64,000 nucleotides of DNA from Pleurodeles waltl (lineage: Eukaryota > Chordata > Amphibia > Caudata > Salamandridae): assembly GCF_031143425.1 (NCBI RefSeq), contig NC_090443.1:1061430423-1061494422 (forward strand), given 5' to 3'. Below the pieces are notes generated by a model. That model did not search any database, was not told the DNA's origin, and was given only the letters and a program-made list of their open reading frames with translations. Both the position numbers and the translations under genes were made by a program. Shown piece by piece: positions 1-11,651 of this stretch; position 1 is the stretch's first letter, and every line of letters starts with the position of its first letter.

Positions 1-2443
1 ACTTGTGTGTGTGAGGGCACCCCTGCACTAGCAGAGGTGCCCTCCATGACCTCCAGGACCATTTTCCCGGACTTCTTGAATGCAGGGATGCATTTTACAC
101 GTGTAATGGACATAGGTCAGTACCTATGTCCAGCTACATAATGGTAACTCAGAACATAGGCATGTTTGGTATCAAACATGTTGGAATCATACCCCGATGC
201 TTTTGCAAGCATTTGTTGTATGATGCCATGCACTCTGGGGGCTCCTTAGAGGACCCCCAGTATTGCCATTTTAGCCTCCTGAGGTTTTCCAGGCAGCCCC
301 AGCTGCTGCCACCTCTCAGACAGGTTTCTGCCCGTCCTGTTGCTTGAGTTGCTCAACCCTAGGAAGACAGAACAAAGGATTTCCTTTGGGAGAGGGATGC
401 TACACCCTCTCCCTTTGGAAACAGGTGTTACAGGCTTGGGAGGGGTAGCCTCCCAGAGCCTCTGGAAATGCTTTGAAGGGCACATTTGGTGCCCTCCTTG
501 CATAATCCAGTCTACACCGGTTCAGGGACCCCAGGTCCCTGCTCTTACGTGAAACTGGACAAAGGAAAGGGGAGGGACCACTCCACTGTCCATTACTACC
601 CCAGGGGTGGTGCTCAGAGCTCCTCCAGAGGGTCCCTGGGTTTCGCCATTTTGGATTCCAAGTTGACAGGGAACTCTGGGAGCATCTGAGTGGCCAGTGC
701 CAGCAGGTGACGTCAGAGCCTTCCCCTGATAAGTGCTTACCTGTTTATCTGACCAATCCCCCTTTCAGGGCTATTTAGGGTCTCTCTCTTGGGTGGTTCT
801 TAAGATTCAGATTACAAGACTCCAGCAAGAATCCTCTGCATCCTCCACTTCACCTTCTTACCAAAGAAACTACATCTGGACCCTCCAGGAACTCTACAAA
901 CTGCAGCAAAGAAAACTTCTGCAACATTGTATCTTCGCTCCTGCCAGCAACTGCAACTGTTTCCCGGCCCTGCATCCACAGAGGACAGCCTGTCTTCAGC
1001 CTGCACCAGAAAAATGAAGGAATCTCCCTTGGCGTGAAGGAGTCGCTCCCCTGCTTCAGGAAGCACATCTCTGCAAAGATGACCAGTAGTGTGGGACCCC
1101 TCTACTGACAAGCTGCATGGTTCCTGCATCACAGATGGTAGACTTAAGTGGTCCCGACAGTCCTGATGTCCAACTGTCCAATTTTGGTGGAGGTAAGAGC
1201 TTGCATCCCCACGCAAGACAGTACCCCTGTGCACTGTGTTTTGCATTTGCCAAGGCTTGTTGGCATCCTTCCATGAAGTTGTTCATGCACCATGCAGCTC
1301 CAGCCCCCAGCACTTTTCCCTGTAATGCACAGCTTCCTCTGTGGTTATCCGGTGGTGTAGGACCCTTTCTTGTAGTGCTGCATGGGCCTCCTTTTGCACC
1401 CTTTTGTCCTCGTGCTGTGGGACTCCCCTGCAAGCTACCTGGTCTTCTGAGGGCTCTCTGAGCTGCTGAGAGCCTTCTCTGAGTTCCCTTCCTGGGTAAA
1501 GTCAACCACGTCCCTCCTGGTCCCAGGCAGTGCTATTTTCCGATAACCGCAAGCTTTGCGTGGTCCAAGGCTTGTTGGTTGAATCCAGTGACACAAATCA
1601 GACTGCAATCATTCATCCGGCGTGGGACATCATCTGAACCAACCAGAAATCTGCATCCATCTTCTTGGGTGCAGTACTGACTGTTGTTCTTCACCGGTGG
1701 TTCTTCTTTTGCACCTACATCTGGGTTAGCAGGGGCTCCTGTTCTCCCTGGACTCTTCTGTGCTTCTTGGACTTGGTCCCCTTCTTCCACAGGTCTTCAG
1801 GTCCAGGAATTCATCATTGTTGTCTTGCAGTTTCTTCTCGCTCTTGCATAATCTTCTTTCTCTTGTTCTTGTGTGTTTTAGGAATTTTGCTGTGTTTTAC
1901 TTCTGCTTTCCTGGGCTCTGGGTTGGGGTACAATACTTACCTTTGGTGTTTTCTTACACTCCCAGCACCCCTCTACACACTACACTTGCATAGGTGGGAA
2001 ACCGACATTTGCATTCCACTTTCTTAGTATATGGTTTGTGTCCCCCAGGGCCCATTTCTATCTATTGTGATTTTCACTATTTGCACTGTTTTCTAAACGT
2101 TTTTACAGCTAATTCTGCATACTAGTGTATATAATTTGTGTATAACTTACCTCCTAAGAGAGTATAGTCTCTATAGTATTTTTGGCATTTGTGTCACCAA
2201 AATAAAGTATCTCTATTTTTGTAACACTGAGTATTTTCTTTCGTGTGTGAGTACTGTGTGACTTCAGTGGTATTAAAAGAGCTCTGCATGTCTCCTAGAT
2301 AAGTCTTGGCTGCTCATCCATAGCTACAGCTAGAGAGCCTGGCTTCTAGACACTGACTACATTTCACTAAAAAGGGATATCTGGACCTTGTATAAGGTGT
2401 AAGAACCTTTGGTACCCACTACAAACCAGGCCAGCCTCCTACA
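1..2443 (+). mobile_element. LTR-A copy, 5' part cut by window edge
   Basis: The sequence aligns by eye with the LTR at 43512-46372, entering at about LTR position 600 and running to the LTR end (...CCAGCCTCCTACA). A CTATTTAGGG TATA-like box lies near 769-778, a GGAG|GTAAG donor-like site near 1193, and an AATAAA poly(A) signal near 2200 just before the short U5. Open frames inside are short, unordered and on both strands, so it is not treated as coding. It is followed directly by MITE-A sequence. Whether it is a solo LTR or belongs to a full element lies outside the window. Confidence 0.85.
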
Positions 2444-2761
2444 GGCATATTTACAAGCCCTTTGCGCCAACTTAGCACCGCCCTGGTGTAATTTCTTTGA
2501 CACTAAGGCAGCGTTAAGGAGGCCCACACTGGGCATCATATTTACAAAGTGGCGCAATGCATGCCACATTATAACTGTGCCAGGTATAATGTATGCAAGG
2601 AGGGGGGCGTTTCCATACAGGAAGGCCCAAAAAACTCACCAAGTGAAATATAAAGCATTTTACTGTGCAATTTTCCCCATCATTTTTAACAACTGCTCAA
2701 AGCAGGCATTAAAATGATGCACCCATTAAAATCAATGGTCCTCCCTGTGGTTTATTGCAGT
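2444..2761 (+). repeat. MITE-A, first part (interrupted by LTR-B)
   Basis: This is the 5' two thirds of a short inverted-repeat element whose full form starts GGGGCATATTTACAAG and ends CTTGTAAATATGCCCC. Fuller copies lie at 15202-15670 and 52605-53128. The first two G's are missing at the LTR-A junction. The element is broken at 2761 by LTR-B and continues at 5444. Confidence 0.8.
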
Positions 2762-5443
2762 TGTGTAAAGAAATGGCTCCCTGTTGCAATTACCCCCCAA
2801 GTTTTGCCTGATACTGATGCTGACTTGATTGAGAAGTGTGCTGGGACCCTGCTAACCAGGCCCCAGCACCAGTGTTCTTTCACCTAAAATGTACCATTGT
2901 TTCCACAATTGGCACACCCCTGGCACACAGGTAAGTCCCTTGTAACTGGTACCCCTGGTACCAAGGGCCCTGATGCCAGGGAAGGTCTCTAAGGGCTGCA
3001 GCATGTCTTATGCCACCCTAGGGACCCCTCACTCAGCACAGATGCACTGCTTGCCAGCTTGTGTGTGCTAGTGGGGATAAAATGACTAAGTCGACATGGC
3101 ACTCCCCTCAGGGTGCCATGCCAACCTCCCACTGCCTGTGGCATAGGTAAGTCACCCCTCTAGTAGGCCTTACAGCCCTAAGGCAGGGTGCACTATACCA
3201 CAGGTGAGGGCATATGTGCATGAGCACTATGCCCCTACAGTGTCTAAGCAAAACCTTAGACATTGTAAGTACAGGGTAGCCATAAGAGTATATGGGCTGG
3301 GAGTCTGTCAAAAACGAACTCCACAGCTCCATAATGGCTACACTGAATACTGGGAAGTTTAGTATCAAACTTCCCAGAATAATAAACCCACACTGATGAC
3401 AGTGTTGGATTTATTAAGAAATGCACACAGAGGACATCTTAGAGATGCCCCCTGTATTTTACCCAATTGTTCAGTGCAGGACTGACTGGTCTGTGCCAGC
3501 CTGCTGCTGAGAGACGAGCTTCTGACCCCATGTGGTGAGAACCTTTGTGCTCTCTAGGGACAGAAACAAAAGCCTGCTCTGGGTGGAGGTGCTTCACACC
3601 TCCCCCTGCAGGAACTGTAACACCTAGCAGTGAGCCTCAAAGGCTCAGGCTTCGTGTTACAATGCCCCAGGGCACTCCAGGTAGTGGAGATGCCCGCCCC
3701 CTGGACACAGCCCCCACTTTTGGCGGCAAGTCCAGGACAGATAATGAGAAAAACAAGGAGGAGTCACTGGCCAGTCAGGACAGCCCCTAAGGTGTCCTGA
3801 GCTGAGGCGACTCTGACTTTTAGAAATCCTCCATCTTGCAGATGGAGGATTCCCCCAATAGGATTAGGGATGTGCCCCCCTCCCCTAAGGGAGGAGGCAC
3901 AAAGAGGGTGTAGCCACCCTCAAGGACAGTAGCCATTGGCTACTGCCCTCCCAGACCTAAACACACCCCTAAATTCAGTATTTAGGGGCTCCCCAGAACC
4001 TAGGAAACTAGATTCCTGCAAACTAAGAAGAAGAGGACTGCTAAGCTGAAAAACCCTGCAGAGAAGACGGAGACACCAACTGCTTTGGCCCCAGCTCTAC
4101 CGGCCTGTCTCCCCACTTCTAAAGACACTGCTCCATCGACGCTCTCCCCAGGGACCAGCGACCTCTGAAGCCTCAGAGGACTACAAGGCATCTAGAAGGA
4201 CCAAGAACTCCCGAGGACAGGGGCTCTGTTCACCCAAGACTGCGACTTTGCTACAAAGAAGCAACTTTGAAACAACTTGCGTTTCCCGCCAGAAGCGTGA
4301 GATTTGGCACTCTGCACCCGACGCCCCCGGCTCGACTTGTGGAGAACAATCGCTTCAGGGAGGACTCCCCGGTGACTGCGAGACCGTGAGTAGCCAGAGT
4401 TGCCCCCCCCTGAGCCCCCACAGCGACGTCTGCAGAGGGAATCCCGAGGCTCCCCCTGACCGTGACTGCCTGCTTCTAAGATCCGACACCTGGTAAAGAC
4501 TCTGCACCCGCAGCCCCCAGGGCCTGAAGGATCCGACCTCCAATGCAGGAGCGACCCCCAGGTGGCCCTCTCCCTTGCCCAGGTGGTGGCTACCCCAAGG
4601 AGCCCCCCCCCTTGCCTGCCTGCATCGCTGAAGAGACCCCTTTGTCTCCCTTTGAAACCTATTGAAAACCCGACGCATGTTTGCACACTGCACCCGGCCG
4701 CCCCCGTGCTGCTGAGGGTGTACTTTCTGTGTGGACTTGTGTCCCCCCCGGTGCCCCACAAAACCCCCCTGGTCTGCCCTCCGACGACGCGGGTACTTAC
4801 CTGCTGGCAGACTGGAACCGGGGCACCCCCTTCTCCATTGAAGCCTATGCGTTTTGGGCACCACTTTGACCTCTGCACCTGACCGGCCCTGCGTTGCTGG
4901 TGTGGTAACTTTGGCGTTGCTCTGAACCCCCAACAGTGGGCTACCTTGGACCCAAACTTGAACCCCATAGGTGGTTTACTTACCTGCAAAAACAAACAAA
5001 CTCTTACTCCCCCCCAGGAACTGTTGAAAATTGCACTGTCTAGTTTTAAAATAGCTATATGTGATTTATGTGAAAACTGTATATGCTATTTTGCTAATTC
5101 AAAGTTCCTAAAGAACCTACCTGCAATACCTTTCATTTGAAGTATTACATGTAAATCTTGAACCTGTGGTTTTTAAAATAAACTAAGAAAATATATTTTT
5201 TTATACAAAAACCTATTGGCCTGGAATTGTCTCTGAGTGTGTGTTCCTCATTTATTGCCTGTGTGTGTACAACAAATGCTTAACACTACTCCTTGGATAA
5301 GCCTACTGCTCGACCACACTACCACAAAATAGAGCATTAGAATTATCTCTTTTTGCCACTATCTTACCTCTAAGGGGAACCCTTGGACTCTGTGCATACT
5401 ATTCCTTACTTTGAAATAGTGCATACAGAGCCAACTTCCTACA
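2762..5443 (+). mobile_element. Solo LTR-B (about 2.68 kb)
   Basis: It starts TGTGTAAAG and ends CTTCCTACA, so it has TG...CA ends, and it sits inside MITE-A, which gives both borders. It carries a U3 near-palindrome at 2840-2867 like that of LTR-A, a GC-rich middle, a poly(A) signal (AATAAA, about 5177) and a short U5. No internal region or second LTR is seen, so it is called a solo LTR. Flanks are GCAGT on the left and AGTAG on the right, sharing only AGT, so no clean 5-bp target duplication remains. The family name is mine. Confidence 0.75.
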
Positions 5444-5534
5444 AGTAGCATCACATTTTTTATGCTAATTAAGCAAAGCGCCCCAACAGCATCATAAATG
5501 TTGACGTTGTTGTGCTAACAACCGCCATGGTGCG
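5444..5534 (+). repeat. MITE-A, continuation after LTR-B
   Basis: It resumes the MITE-A consensus (GCATCATAAATGTTGACG and GCCATGGTGCG) and stops where LTR-C begins. The terminal inverted repeat of this copy is missing. Confidence 0.7.
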
Positions 5535-6115
5535 TGTTGGAATATGGCCTCTCTGAAAGGTCACCCCAAACTTTTTACTTTCCTCCCCTTATTTTTCTGA
5601 CCTCATTTTTGCTGGCTTTAGGACTCTGTGCCCTTTACCACTGCTAATCAGTGCTTAAGTGCATATGCTCTCTTCCTTAAAATATGGTAACATTGGTTCA
5701 TAGCCAATTGGCCTATTTAATTTACTTATAAGTCCCTAGTAAAGTGCACTAACTGTGCCTAGGACCTGTAAGTTAAATGCTACTAGTGGTCCTGCAGCAC
5801 TGATTGTGCCACCCACTTAAGTAGCCCCTTAACCATGTCTCAGGCCTGCCATTGCAAGGCGTGTGGGTGCAGTTTCACTGCCACTTCGACTTGGCATTTA
5901 AAAGTACTTGCCAAGCCTTAAACTCCCCTTTTTCTACACATAAGTCACCCTTAAGGTATGCCCTAGGTAACCCATAGGGCAGCATGCTATGTGGGTAAAT
6001 GGCAGGGCATGCACATGTGTGTTTTATATGTCCTGGTAGTGGAAAACTGCTAAATGTGTTTTCCACTACTGTGAGGCCTGCTCCTTTCATAGACTAGCAT
6101 TAGGACTGCCCTCAT
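5535..6115 (+). mobile_element. LTR-C fragment, 5' part
   Basis: It starts TGTTGGAATATGG and matches the 59.8-61.9 kb LTR by eye, including the stretch TTACTTATAAGTCCCTA followed by a short TAAAGTGCA block and GCTACTAGTGG. It is interrupted at 6116 by a piece of LTR-A and seems to resume at 6228. The promoter and R/U5 half seen at 60.4-61.9 kb is absent. Confidence 0.65.
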
Positions 6116-6227
6116 TGTAGGAGGCCGGCCTGGCTTATAGTGGGTACCTTGTGGTACTTACACCTTGTGCCAGGTCCAGTTATCCCTTATTAGTAGAATA
6201 GAGGTGTTTCTAGCAGCTTTTTATTAT
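6116..6227 (-). mobile_element. LTR-A terminal fragment
   Basis: It starts TGTAGGAGGCCGGCCTGG, the reverse complement of the LTR-A 3' end, and continues through the CCAGGTCCAGTTATCCC block before breaking off. Only about 112 bp are present; the next LTR-A sequence starts at 6386. Confidence 0.75.
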
Positions 6228-6385
6228 GGATAGAATAGTAATAGAAAATCATGCTTATTGGCGAGGTTGGATTTAATATTACTATTTTAGAAATGCCACT
6301 TTTAGAAAGTGAGCATTTCTCTGCACTTAAAACCATCTGTGCCTTACAGCCTGTTTTCAATTAATGTCTGCACTTTGGCGGTGTA
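6228..6385 (+). mobile_element. LTR-C fragment, continuation
   Basis: It resembles 60085-60180 in the solo LTR-C (AAATGCCACTTTTAGAAAG, then CTGTGCCTTACAGCCTG). It lies between two pieces of LTR-A, so the locus is a mosaic and not a simple single insertion. Confidence 0.5.
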
Positions 6386-7246
6386 GGCTGGTTTATGCAA
6401 GGAGGGCACCAAATGTGTTTGTCAAATCATTGCCAGTGGCTTGGGGAGGCTACCCCTCCCATACATGTCATTCCTATTTCCAAAGGGAGAGGGTGTAATG
6501 CCCCTCTCCCAAAGGAAATGCTTTGTTCTGCCTTCCTGGGCTCGAGCTTTTCAAGCAACAGGAGGGCAGAAACCTGTCTGTGAGGTAGCAGCAGCTGGAG
6601 CTATCTGGAAACCCTCAGAAGGCTGTAACGGCAGTACTGGGGGTCCTCTAAGGAGCCCCTGGAGTGCATGGAATCATACAACGAATGCTTGCAAAAGCCT
6701 CGGGGTATGATTCCAACATGTTTGATACCAAACATGCCTATGTTTGGAGTTACTACTATGTACCTGGACATAGGTATTGACCTCTGTTCAATACACACGT
6801 AAAATGGCATCCCAGCACTCATGAAGTCTGGGAAAATGGGCCTGGAGTTTGTGGGGGCACCTCTATTAGTACAGGGGTGCGTTTACACACAGGTACTTTG
6901 CACCCTACCCTCTGGGCTAGAAAGTCTACCATAGGGGTGGCTTATAAGTGACCTTGTGTAGTAAAAAATGCCAGTGAAAGGGTGCTTGCACATTTTCACG
7001 CAGGCTGCAATGGCAGTCCTGCAGAAGCCTTTGCTTGGGCTCCCTATGGTGGCAAAAGAAATGCTGCAGCCCATAAGTATCCCCTGGAACCTCAATGCCC
7101 TGGGTATCTAGGTACCATGTACTAGGGACTTATGATGGGGGGCACCAGTGTGCCAATTGTGGGTGAAATACAGAGTTTGTGGAGTGAGAGCATAATCAGT
7201 GGGGTCCTGGTTAGCAGGATCCCAGTGAACACAGTCAAGCACACTG
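6386..7246 (-). mobile_element. LTR-A fragment (U3 part)
   Basis: It matches the LTR-A region from the GTGTAGACTGGCTTATGCA block through the U3 palindrome (GGGGTCCTGGTTAGCAGGAT near 7200-7219). Compared with 11652-14632 it lacks about 1.8 kb of R region and the true U3 terminus. Old and truncated. Confidence 0.75.
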
Positions 7247-7334
7247 ACATCAGGAGGAAAAAGGAGGGAACCATTCCAAGAAAGAGGGTACTTTCCTAGA
7301 AGGTGGGAGGTCAGAACAGGGGAAGGAAGAGTCT

Positions 7335-7833
7335 GTGAAACCAAAAAAGGACTTACAACACTCATGTGACATCACAATGAAAAAGGAAGAGAAACTTCCA
7401 CAACAAAAACCCCCATTGATAAAAAAGTTGGTTGCAGGGATGTTGTCTAAGCATGCCACACATACTGAGGACACTTCTGCCGAACAGGACGTGGGCAGTG
7501 ACTCTGCTAGACAGCGTGGCAGAGGTCTTAATAGTTCACCAGACTCTTCAAAAGTTTCTGGATGTGAGAGCAACTAACCACTACATTGAAATCGAAAAAG
7601 ATAGGTGCGTCACCCTTTCTGATCGAGTTTACAAATTAAATATTCAAATTGAAGGGGACATAATGAGCACAATTAAAGTAATTGTCTGGGAAAGATTAAT
7701 GCTCAGTTCTGACATTCACCTGGCAGAAGAGGATTGGCTGTCAGAGTTTGTTAGAACTCTTCCAGAAGGTGATGACATCAATTTGCCATCTTTTTCACTA
7801 TGGAATGAAAAGGGCTACTGTAGGGACATGTAA
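7335..7833 (+). pseudogene. Coding remnant of unknown origin, possibly retroviral
   Basis: Two overlapping open stretches in different frames suggest one ancient frame with a frameshift near 7530. The first (7335-7577) is Lys- and Gln-rich. The second (readable to a stop at 7833, no clear ATG) gives about 130 residues including a run ending LPEGDDINLPSFSLW, with composition much more protein-like than the neighbouring repeats. It is flanked by LTR fragments. A weak resemblance to the envelope of foamy-like endogenous retroviruses is my impression only, and I found no diagnostic motif. It could equally be a remnant of another transposon or of a host gene. Confidence 0.35.
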
Positions 7834-8173
7834 ACTTGCATTTATATGTACACCCATCTCATATACTGCGCACTGCCTCCTGGGCCAGGAGCCCTTGCTT
7901 AGGGGTGACTCACGTATATTAAAAATAGCGCTTTGACCTTGCCACACATGGTGAGGGCAAGGTTAGGTTTGGGCAGTTTGTACTCCTCCTGCAGTATGCG
8001 ATGACAGGCCCGCTGTCACCTGTTTACTTAGGTCACTCAGAGTGGCACAATCAGTGCTTCGCACCATTGTGATCCCTTTAACACCCATGCCCTGGGTACC
8101 ACTAGAACCACTTACCAGGATCTTATTAGATGGTTAAAGTCCATGCCGATAGGGAGTAACAATGCAGTACATA
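7834..8173. other. Unassigned spacer
   Basis: About 340 bp with no open frame of note and no repeat family I can recognise. It may belong to the same element as the remnant just upstream. Confidence 0.5.
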
Positions 8174-8381
8174 GGAGCATATTTACAAGACCCTTGCACC
8201 AGCTTAGCGATGCCTTTGCTTTATTTTATTTTTGCTAATGAGGCGTTAAGGAGGCCATTCTCCCACCCCACATTTACAAAGTGGCACAATGCATGCATGA
8301 ACCACTTTGAAAACCCTTGCGCCACATTGTGCCTGCACCAGGCATCATGTATGCAAGGGAGGCATTCCCACACAGGGAGGT
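8174..8381 (+). repeat. MITE-A (split copy), part 1 of 3
   Basis: It starts GGAGCATATTTACAAG and runs to GGGAGGT, where a solo LTR-A is inserted. The last five bases, GAGGT, are repeated at 11457-11461 as the target-site duplication. Confidence 0.85.
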
Positions 8382-11300
8382 TGTAGGAGGCTGGCCTGGC
8401 TTGTAGTGGGCACCAGAGGTACTTACACCTTGTGCCAGGTCCAGTTATCCCTTATTAGTGTAGAAGAGGTGTTTCTAACAGCTTAGGCTGATAGAAGGTA
8501 GCTATGGCAAAGCAGCTTAGGCTGAACTAGGAGACATGTAAAGCTCCTACTATACCACTGGTGTCATATGCACAATATCATAAGAAAACACAATACACAG
8601 ATATACTAAAAATAAAGGTATTTTATTTTTATGACAATATGCCAAAAGTATCTCAGTGAGTACCCTCAGAATGAGGATGAGAAATATACACAAGATATAT
8701 GTACACAATACCAAAATTATGCAAATAATAGCAAAAGGAAGTAATGCAAACAGTGTAAAGTTACAGTAGATTACGATAGGAGCGCATAGGTATAGGGGCA
8801 ACACAAACCATATACTCCAAAAGTGGAATGCGAACCACGGATGGACCCCAAACCTACGTGAGCTTGTAGAGGGTCACTGGGACTGTAGGAAAACAGTGAG
8901 GGTTAGAAACATAGCCCACCCCAAGACCCTGTAAGGTAGGTGTAAAGTGCACCTACAACCCCCAGAGAGCACAGAAGTCGTGATAGGGGAATTCTGCAAG
9001 GAAAACCAACACCAGCAATGCAACAACAGTGGATTTCCAGACCTGAGTACCTGTAAGACAAGGGGACCAAGTCCAAGAGTCGCGACAGTGTCCAGAGGGG
9101 GCAGGAGCCCAGGAAATGCCAGCTGAGGGTGCAAGGATGCTGCCACTGGATGGAAGAAGCTTGGTGTTTTGCAAGAACAAAGAGGACTAGGAACTTTCCC
9201 TATGGAGGATGGATGTCCAACGTCGTGAAGAAGCTTGCAGAGGTGTTCCCACGCAGAAAGACCGCAAACAAGCCTTGCTAGCTGCAAGGGTCGCGGTTAG
9301 AGTTTTTGGATGCTGCCGTGGCCCAGGAGAAACCAGAATGTCGCCACTTGGATGAGGAGACAGAAGGGGCGCCCAGCAAGTCAGGGAGCCCTCACAGAAG
9401 CAGGCAGCACCCGCAAGAGTACCAGAACAGGCACTTAGAAGAGGAGTGAACCGGAGTCCACCTGAAGTCACAAAAGGGAGTCCCACGACGCCGGAGGACA
9501 ACTCAGAAGGTTGTGCACTGCAGGTTAGAGTGTCGGGGACCCAGGCTTGGCTGTGCATGAAGGAAATCCTGGAAGAGTGCACAGGAGCCGGAGCAGTTGC
9601 AAATCATGCGGTACCCAGCAATGCAGTCTAGCGTGGGGAGGCAAGGACTTACTTCCACCAAACTTGGACTGAAGAGTCACTGGACTGTGGGAGTCACTTG
9701 GACAGAGTTGCTGAGTTACAGGGACCACGCTCGTCATGTTGAGAGGGGACCCAGAGGAACGGTGATGCAGTCCTTTGTTGCCTGTGGTTGCAGGGGGAAG
9801 ATTCCGTTGACCCACAGGAGATTTCTTCAGAGCTCCTGGTGCAAGAAGGAGGCAGGCTACACCCAGAGCATGCACCACCTGGAAACAGTCGAGAAAGCCG
9901 GCAGGATGAAGCGATACAAGGCTGCTAGTAGTCGGCTGGCTACTTTGTTGCGGTTTTGCAGGCGTCCTGAGCAGTCAGCGGTCAATCCTTTGGCAGAAGG
10001 TGAAGAGGGAGATGCAGAGGAACTCTGGTGAGCTCTTGCATTCGGTATCTGAATAATTCCCCAAAGCAGAGACCCTAAATAGCCAGAAAAGGAGGTTTGG
10101 CTACCTAGGAAGGAGGATTGGCTACTTAGAGAGGTAAGAGCCTATCAGAAGGAGTCTCTGACGTCACCTGCTGGCACTGGCCACTCAGAGCAGTCCAGTG
10201 TGCCAGCAACACCTCTGTTTCCAAGATGGCAGAGGTCTGGGGCACACTGGAGGAGCTCTGGGCACCTCCCCTGGGAGGTGCAGGGGAGTGGTCACTCCCC
10301 TTTCCTTTGTCCAGTTTCACGCCAGAGCAGGGCTGGGGGATCCCTAAACCGGTGTAGACTGGCTTATGCAGAGACGGGCAGCATCTGTGCCCATCAAAGC
10401 ATTTCCAGAGGCTGGGGGAGGCTACTCTTCCCCAGCCCTTCACAGCGATTTCCAAAGGGAGAGGGTATTACACCCTCTCTCAGAGGAAGTCCTTTGTTCT
10501 GCCTTCCTGGGCCAGGGCTTCCTGGACCCCAGGAGGGCAGAAACCTGTCTGAGGGGTTGGCAGCAGCAGCAGCTGCAGTGGAGACCCCGGAAAGGCAGTT
10601 TGGCAGTACCCGGGTTCTGTGCTAGAGACCCGGGGGATCATGGAATTGTCTCCCCAATGCCAGAATGGCATTGGGGTGACAAGTCCATGATCTTAGACAT
10701 GTTACATGGCCATGTTCGGAGTTACCATTGTGATGCTATACATAGGTAGTGACCTATGTATAGTGCACGCGTGTAATGGTGTCCCCGCACTCACAAAGTC
10801 CGGGGAAATTGCCCTGAACGATGTGGGGCACCTTGGCTAGAGCCAGGGTGCCCTCACACTAAGTAACTTTGCACCCAACCTTCACCAGGTGAAGGTTAGA
10901 CATATAGGTGACTTATAAGTTACTTAAGTGCAGTGGTAAATGGCTGTGAAATAACGTGGACGTTATTTCACTCAGGCTGCACTGGCAGGCCTGTGTATGA
11001 AATGTCAGATCTCCCTATGGGTGGCAAAAGAAATGCTGCAGCCCATAGGGATCTCCTGGAACCCCAATACCCTGGGTTCCTCAGTACCATATACTAGGGA
11101 TTTATATGGGTGTACCAGTATGCCAATGTGAATTGGTGAAATTGGTCACTAGCCTGTTAGTGACAATTTGGAAAGCAGAGAGAGCATATCCACTGAGGTT
11201 CTGGTTAGCAGAGCCTCATTGAGACAGTTAGGCAACACACAGGGAACACATACAGGGCACACTTATGAGCACTGGGGCCCTGGCTGGCAGGGTTCCAGTG

Positions 11301-11456
11301 ACACATAACAAACATACTGACAACATAGGGTTTTCACTATGAGCACTGGGCCCTGGCTAGCAGGATGCCAGTGAGACAGTGAAAACACCCTAACATATAC
11401 TCACAAACAGGCCAAAAGTGGGGGTAACAAGGCTAGAAAGAGGATACTTTCTCACA
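8382..11456 (-). mobile_element. Solo LTR-A (3075 bp) with perfect 5-bp TSD
   Basis: It has TG...CA ends (TGTAGGAGGCTGG ... CTTTCTCACA) and lies inside MITE-A between two copies of GAGGT (8377-8381 and 11457-11461). A 5-bp duplication is normal for retroviral-type integrases, so this fixes the LTR borders for the whole family. In minus orientation it has U3 near-palindromes (about 11195-11370), the long stem-loop at 10636-10692, a TATA-like AAATAG complement near 10080, a donor-like site near 9652 and the poly(A) signal near 8610. The apparent open frames of 100-140 residues in the R region lack conserved domains. Confidence 0.9.
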
Positions 11457-11651
11457 GAGGTCCCAAAAAATGGAACAGAGAAATTTACATTTCAGTGCGC
11501 CATTTTTTTCTGTCATGTTTAACGCCTGCTCAGGGAAGGTTTTAAACTGGCGCTCCCATAATAACCCATGGGTCTCCCTGCACTTTGCTGGGCTAGCACC
11601 TTATTTCGTGGTGCTAATCGAACAAAGCACCACAGTAGCATCATAAATGAA
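11457..11651 (+). repeat. MITE-A (split copy), part 2 of 3
   Basis: It continues the consensus of the copy beginning at 8174, starting with the second GAGGT, through the GCACCACAGTAGCATCATAAATG block. It is interrupted again at 11652. Confidence 0.8.

Noticed and set aside
812..1505. Pair of 144- and 149-residue minus-strand frames
   Set aside because: They lie antisense to the LTR-A R region and are not preserved in other LTR-A copies.
4192..4995. 267-residue minus-strand frame inside LTR-B
   Set aside because: It overlaps several equally long frames on both strands in GC-rich DNA and lacks any recognisable motif.
9187..10031. Open frames of 110-145 residues in the GC-rich part of the LTRs, repeated in other copies
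   Set aside because: They occur on both strands, differ in frame between copies and carry no domain. They follow from base composition of the R region.
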